Origin: Opitutaceae bacterium
GTDB lineage: Bacteria > Verrucomicrobiota > Verrucomicrobiae > Opitutales > Opitutaceae
Assembly: GCA_031266495.1 (NCBI GenBank)
Contig: JAISAX010000637.1
Location: 1-12,395 of the forward strand
Length of the DNA: 12,395 bases
Reading direction: 5' to 3'
The position numbers and the translations under genes are program-made. The notes beneath the pieces are model-generated. The model did not search any database. It was not told where the DNA came from and worked only from the letters and a program-made list of their open reading frames with translations. Below are positions 1 to 6,522 of this stretch, one piece after another; position 1 is the first letter of the stretch; each line of letters starts with the position of its first letter.

Positions 1-115
1 CATGCTTTTGCTTACAGGAAACACCGCACAGCGGTGTTTCCTGTAAGGACTTCACGTGAAGTCCTTCGCGCCCCAAACAGAAACGCCGGATGGCCAACCC
101 GGCTCCGTTACCTGT
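1..115 (+). repeat. Dispersed palindromic repeat, copy A (cut by window edge)
   Basis: This stretch is nearly identical to 6409-6522. It contains a perfect 17-bp hairpin (arms 11-27 and 31-47, loop ACA), followed directly by a perfect palindrome at 45-66 centred on TTCACGTGAA. Here the whole unit is translated in frame as the N-terminus of the secreted protein ending at 807. Relative to copy B it has an extra 2 nt near 79-80 and 1 nt near 91, so the two copies read different frames after the shared region. The first differences from copy B lie just after the second palindrome. Confidence 0.9.
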
Positions 116-807
116 CCGCCGGCAACCCCGCCTGCAAACGCCTCGCCGCTTTCCTGTTTGCCACCGCTTTTTTCGCGGTCGCCCACTCCCCCGCCGAAGT
201 TTTGTTTGACGCCTTTGGCTCCGCGTCCGCCCCCGGCCTGGATGCCTGGACGATTTCGGGAAAAGGCCAGGTCCGGCTCGACGAAGGCAAACTCGTCATC
301 ACCGCCGCCGATCCGGACGCCAATCCTGTCCTCACGAGCAAAACGGCATTTGCCTTCGCCGGCCGCGAAAAACTGGCGCTCGTCATTCGTGACGCACTAC
401 ATGCCGTCAACTACAACCATGCCACCGGAGGGCTGGACATCGGACTCGGCGACGCGCTCACCGTGCGCCTGACCACCTGGGGCGACGGCAGCGGCGTGCT
501 GGCGGGCGGCAAGCTGTTCGCATTCAAGACGCCTCCGGTCGCCACAAACAACGTCTCGCTTGAACTCACCTTCGACAACGCCACCCGGCGCCTCGTTGTC
601 CGCCAGTTCGGAGGTTCGGCCAAAAGCGCCGGACAATGGAAACCCACCGGCCCCAACGCCCCGCTTGTCATTCTCGACGAACTACTCGATTCCCCGCTCG
701 CCCTGCCCGATCCCGTGTCCCTGACCATTCGCGTCCGCAGCCAATACAACGGCGGCACTGCCGCCAAAGGCACCACCATCGGCGGACTGCGACTTGAAGC
801 CAACTGA
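1..807 (+). CDS. Secreted beta-sandwich (LamG-like) protein without PEP-CTERM tail, 5' end cut by window
   Basis: The frame is open from base 1. The first start codon inside the window is GTG at 34, and the true start is probably a few codons upstream: the other full copy of the same repeat (6394) begins ATG ATT ACG CCA CGA just before the sequence that opens this window. Counting from GTG 34, residues 1-19 are translated from a palindromic repeat. Residues 37-50 are a hydrophobic signal-peptide core, with likely cleavage near residues 50-54. The remaining ~200 residues are alternating beta-strand-like stretches. They align by eye with the PEP-CTERM protein at 5074-5919: shared YNH, VSLEL, TRR and QYNGG occur in the same order. 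That protein continues into a PEP-CTERM tail; this one stops at GLRLEAN. It may bind carbohydrate in the periplasm or outside the cell, but no catalytic residues are recognisable. The downstream gene starts 21 bp later, so co-transcription is likely. Coding status is well supported; function is a guess from fold-like pattern. Confidence 0.75.
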   Translation, partial: HAFAYRKHRTAVFPVRTSREVLRAPNRNAGWPTRLRYLSAGNPACKRLAAFLFATAFFAVAHSPAEVLFDAFGSASAPGLDAWTISGKGQVRLDEGKLVITAADPDANPVLTSKTAFAFAGREKLALVIRDALHAVNYNHATGGLDIGLGDALTVRLTTWGDGSGVLAGGKLFAFKTPPVATNNVSLELTFDNATRRLVVRQFGGSAKSAGQWKPTGPNAPLVILDELLDSPLALPDPVSLTIRVRSQYNGGTAAKGTTIGGLRLEAN

Positions 808-810
808 TCT

Positions 811-820
811 CCCCCCCCCC
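811..820 (+). repeat. Poly-C tract (C10) 8 bp upstream of a start codon
   Basis: Ten consecutive C lie between the stop codon at 805-807 and the ATG at 829, in the only 21 bp separating the two genes. It occupies roughly the position where a ribosome binding site would sit, and no purine-rich site is present. Tracts of this length are prone to slippage, so it could modulate expression of the downstream enzyme. It belongs with the other tracts at 4236-4249 and 6369-6378. Confidence 0.85.
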
Positions 821-828
821 GCTCCGAT

Positions 829-3800
829 ATGTCATACCTTATAAAATACACACCCGTCGTTGCTGCCGGTTTGTTCTGTTTGCTGGCACGAAGCACCCCG
901 TGCCCGGCCTCCACCCCGGCAGTATCCACCGCGGACGTTTATCTCGATACGCTACCCGCCACCCGGATCACCCTTGGGCCGCCTGCCAGGCCCGGACCAG
1001 ACAACGATCCATCCGCCGCCAACAACGCCCGCTTGAACGCGACGCCCATGCTTGCCCCGCTCGCCGGCGCCACGCTCACCCTCGACTTCCCGGCCAACAC
1101 CACCCTGCGCGGCCTGGCCATTCCCCGCGTCGGCTGGGCAGACTGGGCCGTGCCGGCGGAAATCAGCGTCACTGCCGACGGCGTCCGGCTCGGGCGCTTC
1201 ACGCTCCAGGCCCCCCGCCACAACCCCGACGACAAAAAACCCGATCCCCAAAAACCGCGCATCGTGACCACCGACGTGCTCGACTTCGGGCAACCCCGCT
1301 CCGTCCGCCAACTGCGCGTGACGGTGGAAAAAACCGATACAACCGGCAACAAGCACGGCGCCCTGAAAATCTGCGGCTACAAACACGCCCCCATCCGCAT
1401 CGACCTCAATCCCGTCGGCGGAGTGCCCGCCAACAGCGAAGGCGTTGAACTCCACCTCCACCTCGATTCCCCCAAACCGCTCGCGGGGCAGAGCCTTGCC
1501 GCCTCCGTCTATCAATTCCGCCGCACCACCACCCTGCGCGCGCCGCTCCCCACGCTCGCCCCCGGCGAAAACCGCATCCGCATCCGCTGGGAACAATTCG
1601 CCGAAACCGGCCTGCCCCGCCTCGCCCCGATCTCCCCGCAACACTTCAACACTCTCCACATCGGCGCCACCCCGCCCGGGAAAAACGCCCCCGGCCTCTC
1701 GCTCGCCACCTGGCGCTTCCTCCAAACGCCCCCCGGCATTGCCCGCGCCCCCGCCATCCCCACCCCCGCCTGGGAACAACTCCCCCGGCGCGATTTCACG
1801 CCCGACGCCGAAGGCTGGCGTCCCGGCATCCCCACCGACGGATTCGGCCGCTTCGGCTGGACGCAAAACAACGGACTCCTCGTCGGCAGCCTCGCCCCCG
1901 ACCGCTTTACGGCGACCGCCATCGACGGAAAAGGCAACCGGCAGACCGCCAACTGGACCTTCCGCCTCGGCGACGCCACCCTGCAAAGCTGGACCCGCAC
2001 CACCGCCGACCAGGTATCCGTCCGCCATGACACCCGCTACGATTTCTCCGGCGAAATGCGCAACGAACTCGCCGCCAAAGCCCCCGAACTGCTCAAGGAA
2101 ACCCGATTCCCGCAAGCCATCACCGCCAGCATCCTCGCCCCCGGCTTCCTGCTCGATTCGCGTGACAAAAAACTCCTCATCGAAGCCACCGCCACCCGCC
2201 CCGGCGAAACCCGCTGGACCGCTCCCCGTATCCTCGCCCCCACGACAACGGGACTGCGCTGGATCAAGCCGGGCGAACCCCTCGCCGGCGCCACCCTGGC
2301 CGAAGGCTGGATCATCGCCGAATGGCCCGACCGCGAAGCCCTCCCCCTGATGCTCGCCCTGCAAAAAAAACCCGCGACCATCCGCGGCCACGGCGCCGCG
2401 CTTGAAATCACCTTCGAGGCTGAACTGGGTCGCCTCGGCGTGGCCTTCCCCTCCGGCTACCACCACCGCCACGCCAGCCCCGCCACCGCCACGGACGACG
2501 CCCTCGCGCACCGCGCCCGCCAAATCGCCGCCATCCTCCGCGCCTATCCCCACACCACCACACAACACTTCCGCACCCCCGCCGACGACCCCGCCAGCAT
2601 CGAAATCCGCGAAACCACCCGCCACCTCGAATGGACGAACGACTGGGCCGAACCCGCCCGCCGCGTCGCCCCCCTCCCCCCCCTCGTCCGCTTTGCCGCC
2701 GACCAGGGCTACCCCGTAAAACTCTCCGCCGAAACCACCGCCCCGGAGTTCCTTCCCCATTTCGCGTGGCCCACCAAAACCGGAAACTACACCGCCGTCG
2801 AAGGCGACACCCTCCACTACCGCCTCCCCGTCCCCCCCCGCGACACCCGCCTCTACCTCCGTCCCGCCGGTTCCGATACACTGGCCGACCACATCGCCGC
2901 CGCGCTCCCCGGCGCCAGACCCGATCCCGGCAAACTCGCGACCGACGGACTCAACGCCTGGTGGATGACCGCCCCCTCCAGCCTCGCCCTCACCCTCCTC
3001 GATCCCGGCCAGCGGGAAAAATTCCTCGAAGCCTGGCGTATCCGCATCGACCAGACACTCCGCCCCAACGCCTGGTTCCTGCGCCGCGAACCCTTCAGCC
3101 AGGCCGCCTACCCCGTCTCCTTCGGCTGGATCGAAACCTCCACCGGCACCCTCGGCGACCTCAACTCCGGCCTCGGCGCCGTCCTCTACGCCGCCTGGGC
3201 CTACGCCCGCTGCAGCGGCGACTGGCCCCTCATCGCGCAAAACTGGCCCGCCCTCCGCGGCGCCCTCGAATACTACCTCGTCCAGCACGACTGGAACAAC
3301 ATGCAGACCGGCGCCCGCGAACACAGCGGCTCCTCCGCCATCGACATGGACGGCATCGGCTACGAAGGCGCCATCGCCTACGCCGCCATGTCCGAACAAC
3401 TCGGATACGCCGACGATGCCGCCCTCGGACGCCTCCTCGCCGCCCGCCTCGGCCTCTCCACCGTCATTCGCTGGCTCGGCCCGGCATGGACGCGGCCCGG
3501 CCTGCCCCGCGAACAATGGACCTCCGTCGGCGTCGGCCTCTCGGAGTTCGCAGGCTTCGACACCTTTGGCGCGCGCCACGGCGGCCCCGACCACGCCGCC
3601 GGCGAAATCGCCCTCTCTCTCTCCTGGGTCGGCCAGTATCCGGAACTGTATGACCTCCACCTGCGCGGCGCCGGACGCGATTTCTGGCAATGGTTCGAGC
3701 ACGACTTCGTGGAGAAAAAAATGGAGAACTGGCGCAAGGACCACCCCGGCAACCGCAACAACCACCCCGCCAACATCGCCGCCCACCTTTACATGCGCGG

Positions 3801-4221
3801 CCTCCTCGGCGCGCCGCTCGCCGAACTGCGTGACGAACTCTCCAGACAAGCCAAATGGGGACTTGAGCCGCACGGCGACATTGCCCGTGAAAACGCCGCC
3901 CTCTACGCCATGCTTGTTGGCCGCGACTTCCCCGTCTCTCTCACATCATGGGGACGCGCCGCCGTGCTGGAAGCCGTCTATGATGACGCGCAAAAACGCG
4001 CCACCCTCCGCTTCCGCTCCGACCGCCCCGGCGAACTCACCCTCGCCCTCGCCCCCCACGCCGCGCCACCCGCGAGCGTTCTTCTGAACGGCAAACCCGT
4101 GCGCCCTGAAATCACCACCGCCACCGCCACCGCTTCCGCCACCACTTCCACCACCGCCGCCACCACGCTTCGCCTCCCTCTCCCGGAAGGCGAAAGCCGT
4201 TATGAAATCTCATTCCCCTGA
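829..4221 (+). CDS. Large secreted enzyme, predicted alpha/alpha-toroid glycan-active protein
   Basis: A 1130-aa protein; the family is not recognised with certainty. Residues 8-27 form a signal peptide (hydrophobic core, then a cysteine and PAS), pointing to export. Residues ~35-190 are beta-rich and resemble a discoidin/galactose-binding module. Residues ~200-620 are beta-rich and could be the beta-sandwich that often precedes an alpha/alpha toroid. Residues ~690-1045 are helical, with DLNSGLGAVLYAAWAYA (777 on), WNNMQTGAREHSG (822 on), DMDGIGYEG (839 on) and HGGPDHAAGE (around 918-927). This pattern fits six-hairpin glycosidases or polysaccharide lyases. Candidate acidic residues are D839, D841 and D921, but the mechanism is unassigned. 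Residues ~1050-1130 are a small beta domain interrupted by an 18-residue Thr/Ala/Ser stretch. ATG 829 is the natural start because the signal peptide begins there; no Shine-Dalgarno is present, and a C10 tract lies just upstream. It probably attacks a complex glycan together with its neighbours. The coding strand is strikingly C-rich. Coding certainty is high, function only at enzyme-class level. Confidence 0.85.
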   Translation: MSYLIKYTPVVAAGLFCLLARSTPCPASTPAVSTADVYLDTLPATRITLGPPARPGPDNDPSAANNARLNATPMLAPLAGATLTLDFPANTTLRGLAIPRVGWADWAVPAEISVTADGVRLGRFTLQAPRHNPDDKKPDPQKPRIVTTDVLDFGQPRSVRQLRVTVEKTDTTGNKHGALKICGYKHAPIRIDLNPVGGVPANSEGVELHLHLDSPKPLAGQSLAASVYQFRRTTTLRAPLPTLAPGENRIRIRWEQFAETGLPRLAPISPQHFNTLHIGATPPGKNAPGLSLATWRFLQTPPGIARAPAIPTPAWEQLPRRDFTPDAEGWRPGIPTDGFGRFGWTQNNGLLVGSLAPDRFTATAIDGKGNRQTANWTFRLGDATLQSWTRTTADQVSVRHDTRYDFSGEMRNELAAKAPELLKETRFPQAITASILAPGFLLDSRDKKLLIEATATRPGETRWTAPRILAPTTTGLRWIKPGEPLAGATLAEGWIIAEWPDREALPLMLALQKKPATIRGHGAALEITFEAELGRLGVAFPSGYHHRHASPATATDDALAHRARQIAAILRAYPHTTTQHFRTPADDPASIEIRETTRHLEWTNDWAEPARRVAPLPPLVRFAADQGYPVKLSAETTAPEFLPHFAWPTKTGNYTAVEGDTLHYRLPVPPRDTRLYLRPAGSDTLADHIAAALPGARPDPGKLATDGLNAWWMTAPSSLALTLLDPGQREKFLEAWRIRIDQTLRPNAWFLRREPFSQAAYPVSFGWIETSTGTLGDLNSGLGAVLYAAWAYARCSGDWPLIAQNWPALRGALEYYLVQHDWNNMQTGAREHSGSSAIDMDGIGYEGAIAYAAMSEQLGYADDAALGRLLAARLGLSTVIRWLGPAWTRPGLPREQWTSVGVGLSEFAGFDTFGARHGGPDHAAGEIALSLSWVGQYPELYDLHLRGAGRDFWQWFEHDFVEKKMENWRKDHPGNRNNHPANIAAHLYMRGLLGAPLAELRDELSRQAKWGLEPHGDIARENAALYAMLVGRDFPVSLTSWGRAAVLEAVYDDAQKRATLRFRSDRPGELTLALAPHAAPPASVLLNGKPVRPEITTATATASATTSTTAATTLRLPLPEGESRYEISFP
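4114..4167 (+). repeat. ACC/GCC codon repeat encoding a Thr/Ala/Ser linker
   Basis: Eighteen consecutive codons are ACC/GCC-like and encode only Thr, Ala and Ser (residues 1096-1113 of the enzyme ending at 4221). They sit inside the C-terminal beta domain, between NGKP and a final strand. It looks like an expandable flexible loop or linker of trinucleotide origin; a low-complexity insertion is the simplest explanation. Confidence 0.75.
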
Positions 4222-4235
4222 AAACATCCATAAAT

Positions 4236-4291
4236 CCCCCCCCCCCCCCTACACACACAACACATCATGATTATGCCACTACATGCTTTTA
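4236..4291 (+). repeat. Dispersed start-cassette repeat, copy C (short, diverged)
   Basis: It matches copy B at 6369-6425: a poly-C tract, a CA-rich spacer ending CATC, ATG ATT AYG CCA C, then CATGCTTTT. It holds C14 at 4236-4249, the longest homopolymer in the window, 17 bp before the ATG at 4267. The similarity ends before the hairpin seen in copies A and B. This copy supplies the start and the first eight codons of the pseudopilin gene. Confidence 0.75.
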
Positions 4292-4992
4292 TTTGCAGTA
4301 GACGCCGCGCCGAATCGAAAATCGAGAATCGAGAATCGAAAATCAGCCGCGCCTGGCGCGGCGCCTTCACGCTTGTCGAACTGCTCACCGTTATTGCCAT
4401 CATTGGCATCCTCGCCGCCATTCTTGTACCGACGGTTTCAAAAGTCCGGGAAACCGCCAAGGTTGCCCGCGACATCAGCAACGCCCGTCAAGTCGCCATT
4501 TCCATTCTCCTCTATCGCGACGAAAACCGGGACGCCGTCCCCGAACGCGGACAGGATGGCAATATCAACGGCTGGATCGAAAAACTCCGCGAAAGCAACC
4601 CCTCCCTGCGCCAATGGGGACAATTCGAGGCACAAATGGACAAAGTCATCCGCACCGACCCGGAAAAGGAACGCCGCAGCCTCTCGATAAACAAAGGCAT
4701 TATCAATAATTTCAGTTACGGGAAAAAAACCTTCAAGACACCCGTCACACCCTCGCGGACAATCCTGCTCGCGAACAATTGCGCCGCGTTGAGTGTGATA
4801 CCGGGCGGCGAGGACACCTGGAGTTCCGGCTGCATGGAAGTCTTCGGTTCCGATGCCGTCACCAAACTTTATCGCAACGGAAAAGCCTGCCTGTTCGGCT
4901 ACATGGATGGCCATGTAAACATCATTATCTTCAAATCCAGTGAACAATACTGGGGCAGCCCATGGCACAACATCGCATGGAACGGCCAGTAA
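4267..4992 (+). CDS. Pseudopilin-like protein with prepilin-type N-terminal cleavage/methylation domain
   Basis: A 241-aa protein. Residues 34-56 (FTLVELLTVIAIIGILAAIL and on) are a textbook type IV pilin/type II secretion pseudopilin N-terminus, with mature Phe+1 at 34 and Glu+5 at 38. The residue before the cleavage point is Ala33, preceded by Gly32, a variant common in Verrucomicrobia and Planctomycetes. The 33-residue leader is unusually long. Its first eight residues come from a dispersed repeat and its middle (SKIENRESKIS) from an AATCGA-type DNA repeat. The C-terminus has NGKACLFGYMDGHV, the place of the H-X9-DG motif of pseudopilin-associated proteins, but with Asn204 in place of His; D214-G215 are kept. 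The protein would be processed by a prepilin peptidase and held in the inner membrane by its N-terminal helix, possibly as a minor pseudopilin. It lies 45 bp after the large enzyme and 81 bp before a PEP-CTERM gene. A start closer to the cleavage site cannot be excluded, but no ATG lies between. Confidence 0.9.
   Translation: MIMPLHAFICSRRRAESKIENRESKISRAWRGAFTLVELLTVIAIIGILAAILVPTVSKVRETAKVARDISNARQVAISILLYRDENRDAVPERGQDGNINGWIEKLRESNPSLRQWGQFEAQMDKVIRTDPEKERRSLSINKGIINNFSYGKKTFKTPVTPSRTILLANNCAALSVIPGGEDTWSSGCMEVFGSDAVTKLYRNGKACLFGYMDGHVNIIIFKSSEQYWGSPWHNIAWNGQ
4312..4344 (+). repeat. Short tandem AATCGA/AATCGAGA repeat inside a leader sequence
   Basis: Four AATCGA-type units in a row (AATCGAAA, AATCGAGA, AATCGAGA, AATCGAAA) are translated as part of the pseudopilin leader. 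They are followed at once by a perfect GC inverted repeat (GCCGCGCC / GGCGCGGC, 4346-4362) that encodes the residues just before the cleavage site. The leader has thus been built from repetitive DNA. Confidence 0.7.
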
Positions 4993-5010
4993 TCCCCGCT
5001 AACGCGGGGA
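4993..5010 (+). terminator. GC hairpin directly after the pseudopilin stop codon
   Basis: A perfect 7-bp stem (TCCCCGC, loop TAAC, GCGGGGA) begins at the base after the TAA stop. It is followed by AATTAAGAATTAAG rather than a clean U-run, so it may be a weak or partial intrinsic terminator or an mRNA-stabilising hairpin. The PEP-CTERM gene begins 64 bp further on. Confidence 0.4.
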
Positions 5011-5033
5011 AATTAAGAATTAAGAATTAAGAA
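5011..5033 (+). repeat. Tandem AATTAAG heptamer repeat
   Basis: Three AATTAAG units in tandem form an AT-rich island in otherwise GC-rich DNA, between the hairpin after the pseudopilin gene and the start at 5074. It could help open a promoter or finish a terminator; neither is shown by the sequence. Confidence 0.6.
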
Positions 5034-5073
5034 AACGAACCCACACACAGCAACACAGCAACACTACAAAATC

Positions 5074-5919
5074 ATGAAAACCAGCCACAATCGTCCGTCA
5101 CACCTGATACATAAACTTGTCGCCGCGCTCGCCATTCCCGCCGCGACTATAATGGCCTCCGCGTCCGCCCTCGGGGATGCGCCCGACTCCGGCATCACCT
5201 GGACAAACGTCTTCACCGAAGACAATACAGACTTTTCCCAATGGAACCTCGGCACCTTCGCCGACCGCGCCTCCATTGCCAACAGCACCCTCTATGGTGA
5301 CCGCTTCTCTTTTGGTGGCACCAGTCCAAATATCAACATTTCCACGATAGAAAAATTCACCGGAGTGGACGCTGGCGACAAACCCGTCTCCCTGAAACTC
5401 ACGGTCGGTAATTTTCATTACAAGACGAGTTATAATCACAACAGTGCCCAAGCCCATATTGGCGTGGGTAATGTTCTGGCCGTTGATCTTTTCACTTATG
5501 GGGGAGCCGGTTGTTTGTATTACAATGGCACCAAATATAACTTTGATGAAGACAAAAGACCTTCTACCTCGATTAATGAAAATACGACAAAAGACGGGGT
5601 AAGTCTTGAATTGCTCTACCTGGCGGAAACCCGGCGCGTGATCCTCACGCTGCTCACCAATAATCCTACCGGTGGCGTGGCTGGCACTGTGATTTTTGAC
5701 CAGGTCATGAATGCTCCGCTCGATCCTGGCGCGACAGGCACGGCATTGAATATTTTTTACAACACCCAATATAACGGCGGATTCGTTGGTACGGCACTGG
5801 TGGGAGACATCACGCTGGACTACGGTGTCGCTGCCATTCCCGAGTCGGCGACGTGGGCATTATTATTCGGAGGCGCATCCATCCTTGCCGCTCTCGTCAA
5901 CAAACGCCACCGGCATTGA
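5074..5919 (+). CDS. PEP-CTERM secreted beta-sandwich protein
   Basis: A 281-aa protein. Residues ~14-35 form a signal peptide (KLVAALAIPAATIMASASAL). The body, about 220 residues, is beta-strand-like and aligns with the protein ending at 807 (shared YNH, VSLEL, TRR, QYNGG). Residues 255-281 are a PEP-CTERM tail: IPESATW, a hydrophobic segment (LLFGGASILAALV) and a basic end (NKRHRH). The usual Pro-Glu-Pro is Pro-Glu-Ser here. Such tails are known targets of EpsH-type exosortases and are linked to exopolysaccharide and cell-surface display. No exosortase is in the window. The ATG is preceded by a CA-rich leader ending AATC, with no Shine-Dalgarno. The central part (about 5400-5600) is visibly richer in A+T than the adjacent genes. 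The role as a surface glycan-binding or matrix protein is inference. Confidence 0.88.
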   Translation: MKTSHNRPSHLIHKLVAALAIPAATIMASASALGDAPDSGITWTNVFTEDNTDFSQWNLGTFADRASIANSTLYGDRFSFGGTSPNINISTIEKFTGVDAGDKPVSLKLTVGNFHYKTSYNHNSAQAHIGVGNVLAVDLFTYGGAGCLYYNGTKYNFDEDKRPSTSINENTTKDGVSLELLYLAETRRVILTLLTNNPTGGVAGTVIFDQVMNAPLDPGATGTALNIFYNTQYNGGFVGTALVGDITLDYGVAAIPESATWALLFGGASILAALVNKRHRH

Positions 5920-5974
5920 TGGCCGACCCACACCAAGGACTACCAACGTCAAAGCCGCCGGATCGAAAAGTGGC

Positions 5975-6038
5975 GCGGGCGTCTCGCCCGCTCCGGAAGT
6001 GGCGGGAGTGAGGCAAGTAGGCGGCGCTTCGCGCCGTC
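5975..6038. repeat. Two short hairpins with 3-nt loops
   Basis: The first is GCGGGCG-TCT-CGCCCGC (5975-5991, perfect 7-bp stem). The second is at 6020-6038 with loop TTC and an 8-bp stem including one G-T pair. The same loop types recur at 12230-12244, 12332-12350 and 12351-12373, so they look like members of a REP-like family. No U-run follows, so a simple intrinsic terminator is not indicated, although the first lies 56 bp after a stop codon. Confidence 0.65.
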
Positions 6039-6081
6039 CACGGGGATTGTCAGAAAAAGCCCGCGCCCCTTCGGTGCCTGC

Positions 6082-6127
6082 CCACTTTTTGAGTTACACC
6101 AACGACACCGGGTGTAATTGAAAGTGG
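6082..6127. repeat. Imperfect inverted repeat of a CCACTTT...TTACACC unit
   Basis: A unit reading CCACTTTTTGAGTTACACC (6082-6100) faces its imperfect reverse complement, GGTGTAATTGAAAGTGG (6111-6127), across a 10-bp spacer. A third unit of the same kind lies at 6273-6289. The right-hand unit is shared with the outer arm of the nested element at 6109-6290. Confidence 0.6.
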
Positions 6128-6290
6128 AGGGAACCGTCGTAGGGGCGCACTTCACGTGCGCCCGTTGACGTTGATGAACATCGGCGCTTCATCCTGCGAA
6201 CACGCGAACGGGCGCACAAAACAGTAAAAGTGCGCCCCTACGACGGTTCAGACGAAATTTCGGGGTTCCCATCACTTTCAATTACACCCG
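6109..6290. repeat. Nested palindromic element (three sets of inverted arms)
   Basis: The outer arms are a perfect 18-bp inverted repeat (6109-6126 with 6273-6290). The middle arms are a perfect 22-bp inverted repeat (6131-6152 with 6228-6249). The inner arms are a perfect 11-bp inverted repeat (6156-6166 with 6207-6217). A smaller alternative hairpin (GGGCGCAC / GTGCGCCC around TTCAC) lies at 6143-6163. It has no coding capacity of note. It resembles a MITE-like or transcribed palindromic element; no flanking target duplication was recognised. Confidence 0.8.
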
Positions 6291-6368
6291 TCCTGTTTTT
6301 TCCTCCAAAAAACCTGTTGACATCCTGGAACAGTTTCGTTCTCTTCCACGGAAATTCACTTCCATCGT

Positions 6369-6522
6369 CCCCCCCCCCATACGCACACGCATCATGATTA
6401 CGCCACGACATGCTTTTGCTTACAGGAAACACCGCACAGCGGTGTTTCCTGTAAGGACTTCACGTGAAGTCCTCCGCGCCCCAAACGAAAATGCCGGACA
6501 CCAACCCGGCTCCGTTGCCTGT
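6369..6522 (+). repeat. Dispersed start-cassette and palindromic repeat, copy B (most complete)
   Basis: The order is C10 (6369-6378), a CA-rich spacer ending CATC, ATG at 6394, then the segment shared with copy A. It includes the 17-bp perfect hairpin (arms 6419-6435 and 6439-6455, loop ACA) and a 20-bp perfect palindrome (6454-6473). Its beginning also matches copy C at 4236-4291. The three copies together define a unit of roughly 150 bp that starts with a poly-C tract and carries its own start codon. Confidence 0.88.

Noticed and set aside
56..472. Alternative frame of 138 aa overlapping the first secreted protein.
   Set aside because: Pro/Ser/Arg-rich shadow frame without structure; the overlapping frame has a signal peptide and a homologue at 5074-5919.
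952..3873. A 973-codon open frame on the minus strand opposite the large enzyme.
   Set aside because: It is a shadow of the C-rich gene: Gly/Ala/Glu/Val/Arg-rich low-complexity translation, no domain, no signal peptide, while the plus frame has a signal peptide and domain-like organisation.
5786..6121. 111-aa frame running from the PEP-CTERM gene into the intergenic repeats.
   Set aside because: Starts inside a solid gene in another frame and is mostly translated hairpins.
6317..6345. TTGACA at 6317-6322 as a sigma70-type -35 box.
   Set aside because: No acceptable -10 box 16-18 bp downstream (the bases there read TCTCTT), so a promoter call is not supported.
6394..6415. ATGATTACGCCA resembles the start of the lacZ-alpha fragment of cloning vectors, suggesting contamination.
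   Set aside because: The likeness is only 12 bases plus a short CATGC; a diverged copy is present at 4267 and the unit continues into a genomic repeat seen also at position 1. Coincidence is more likely.
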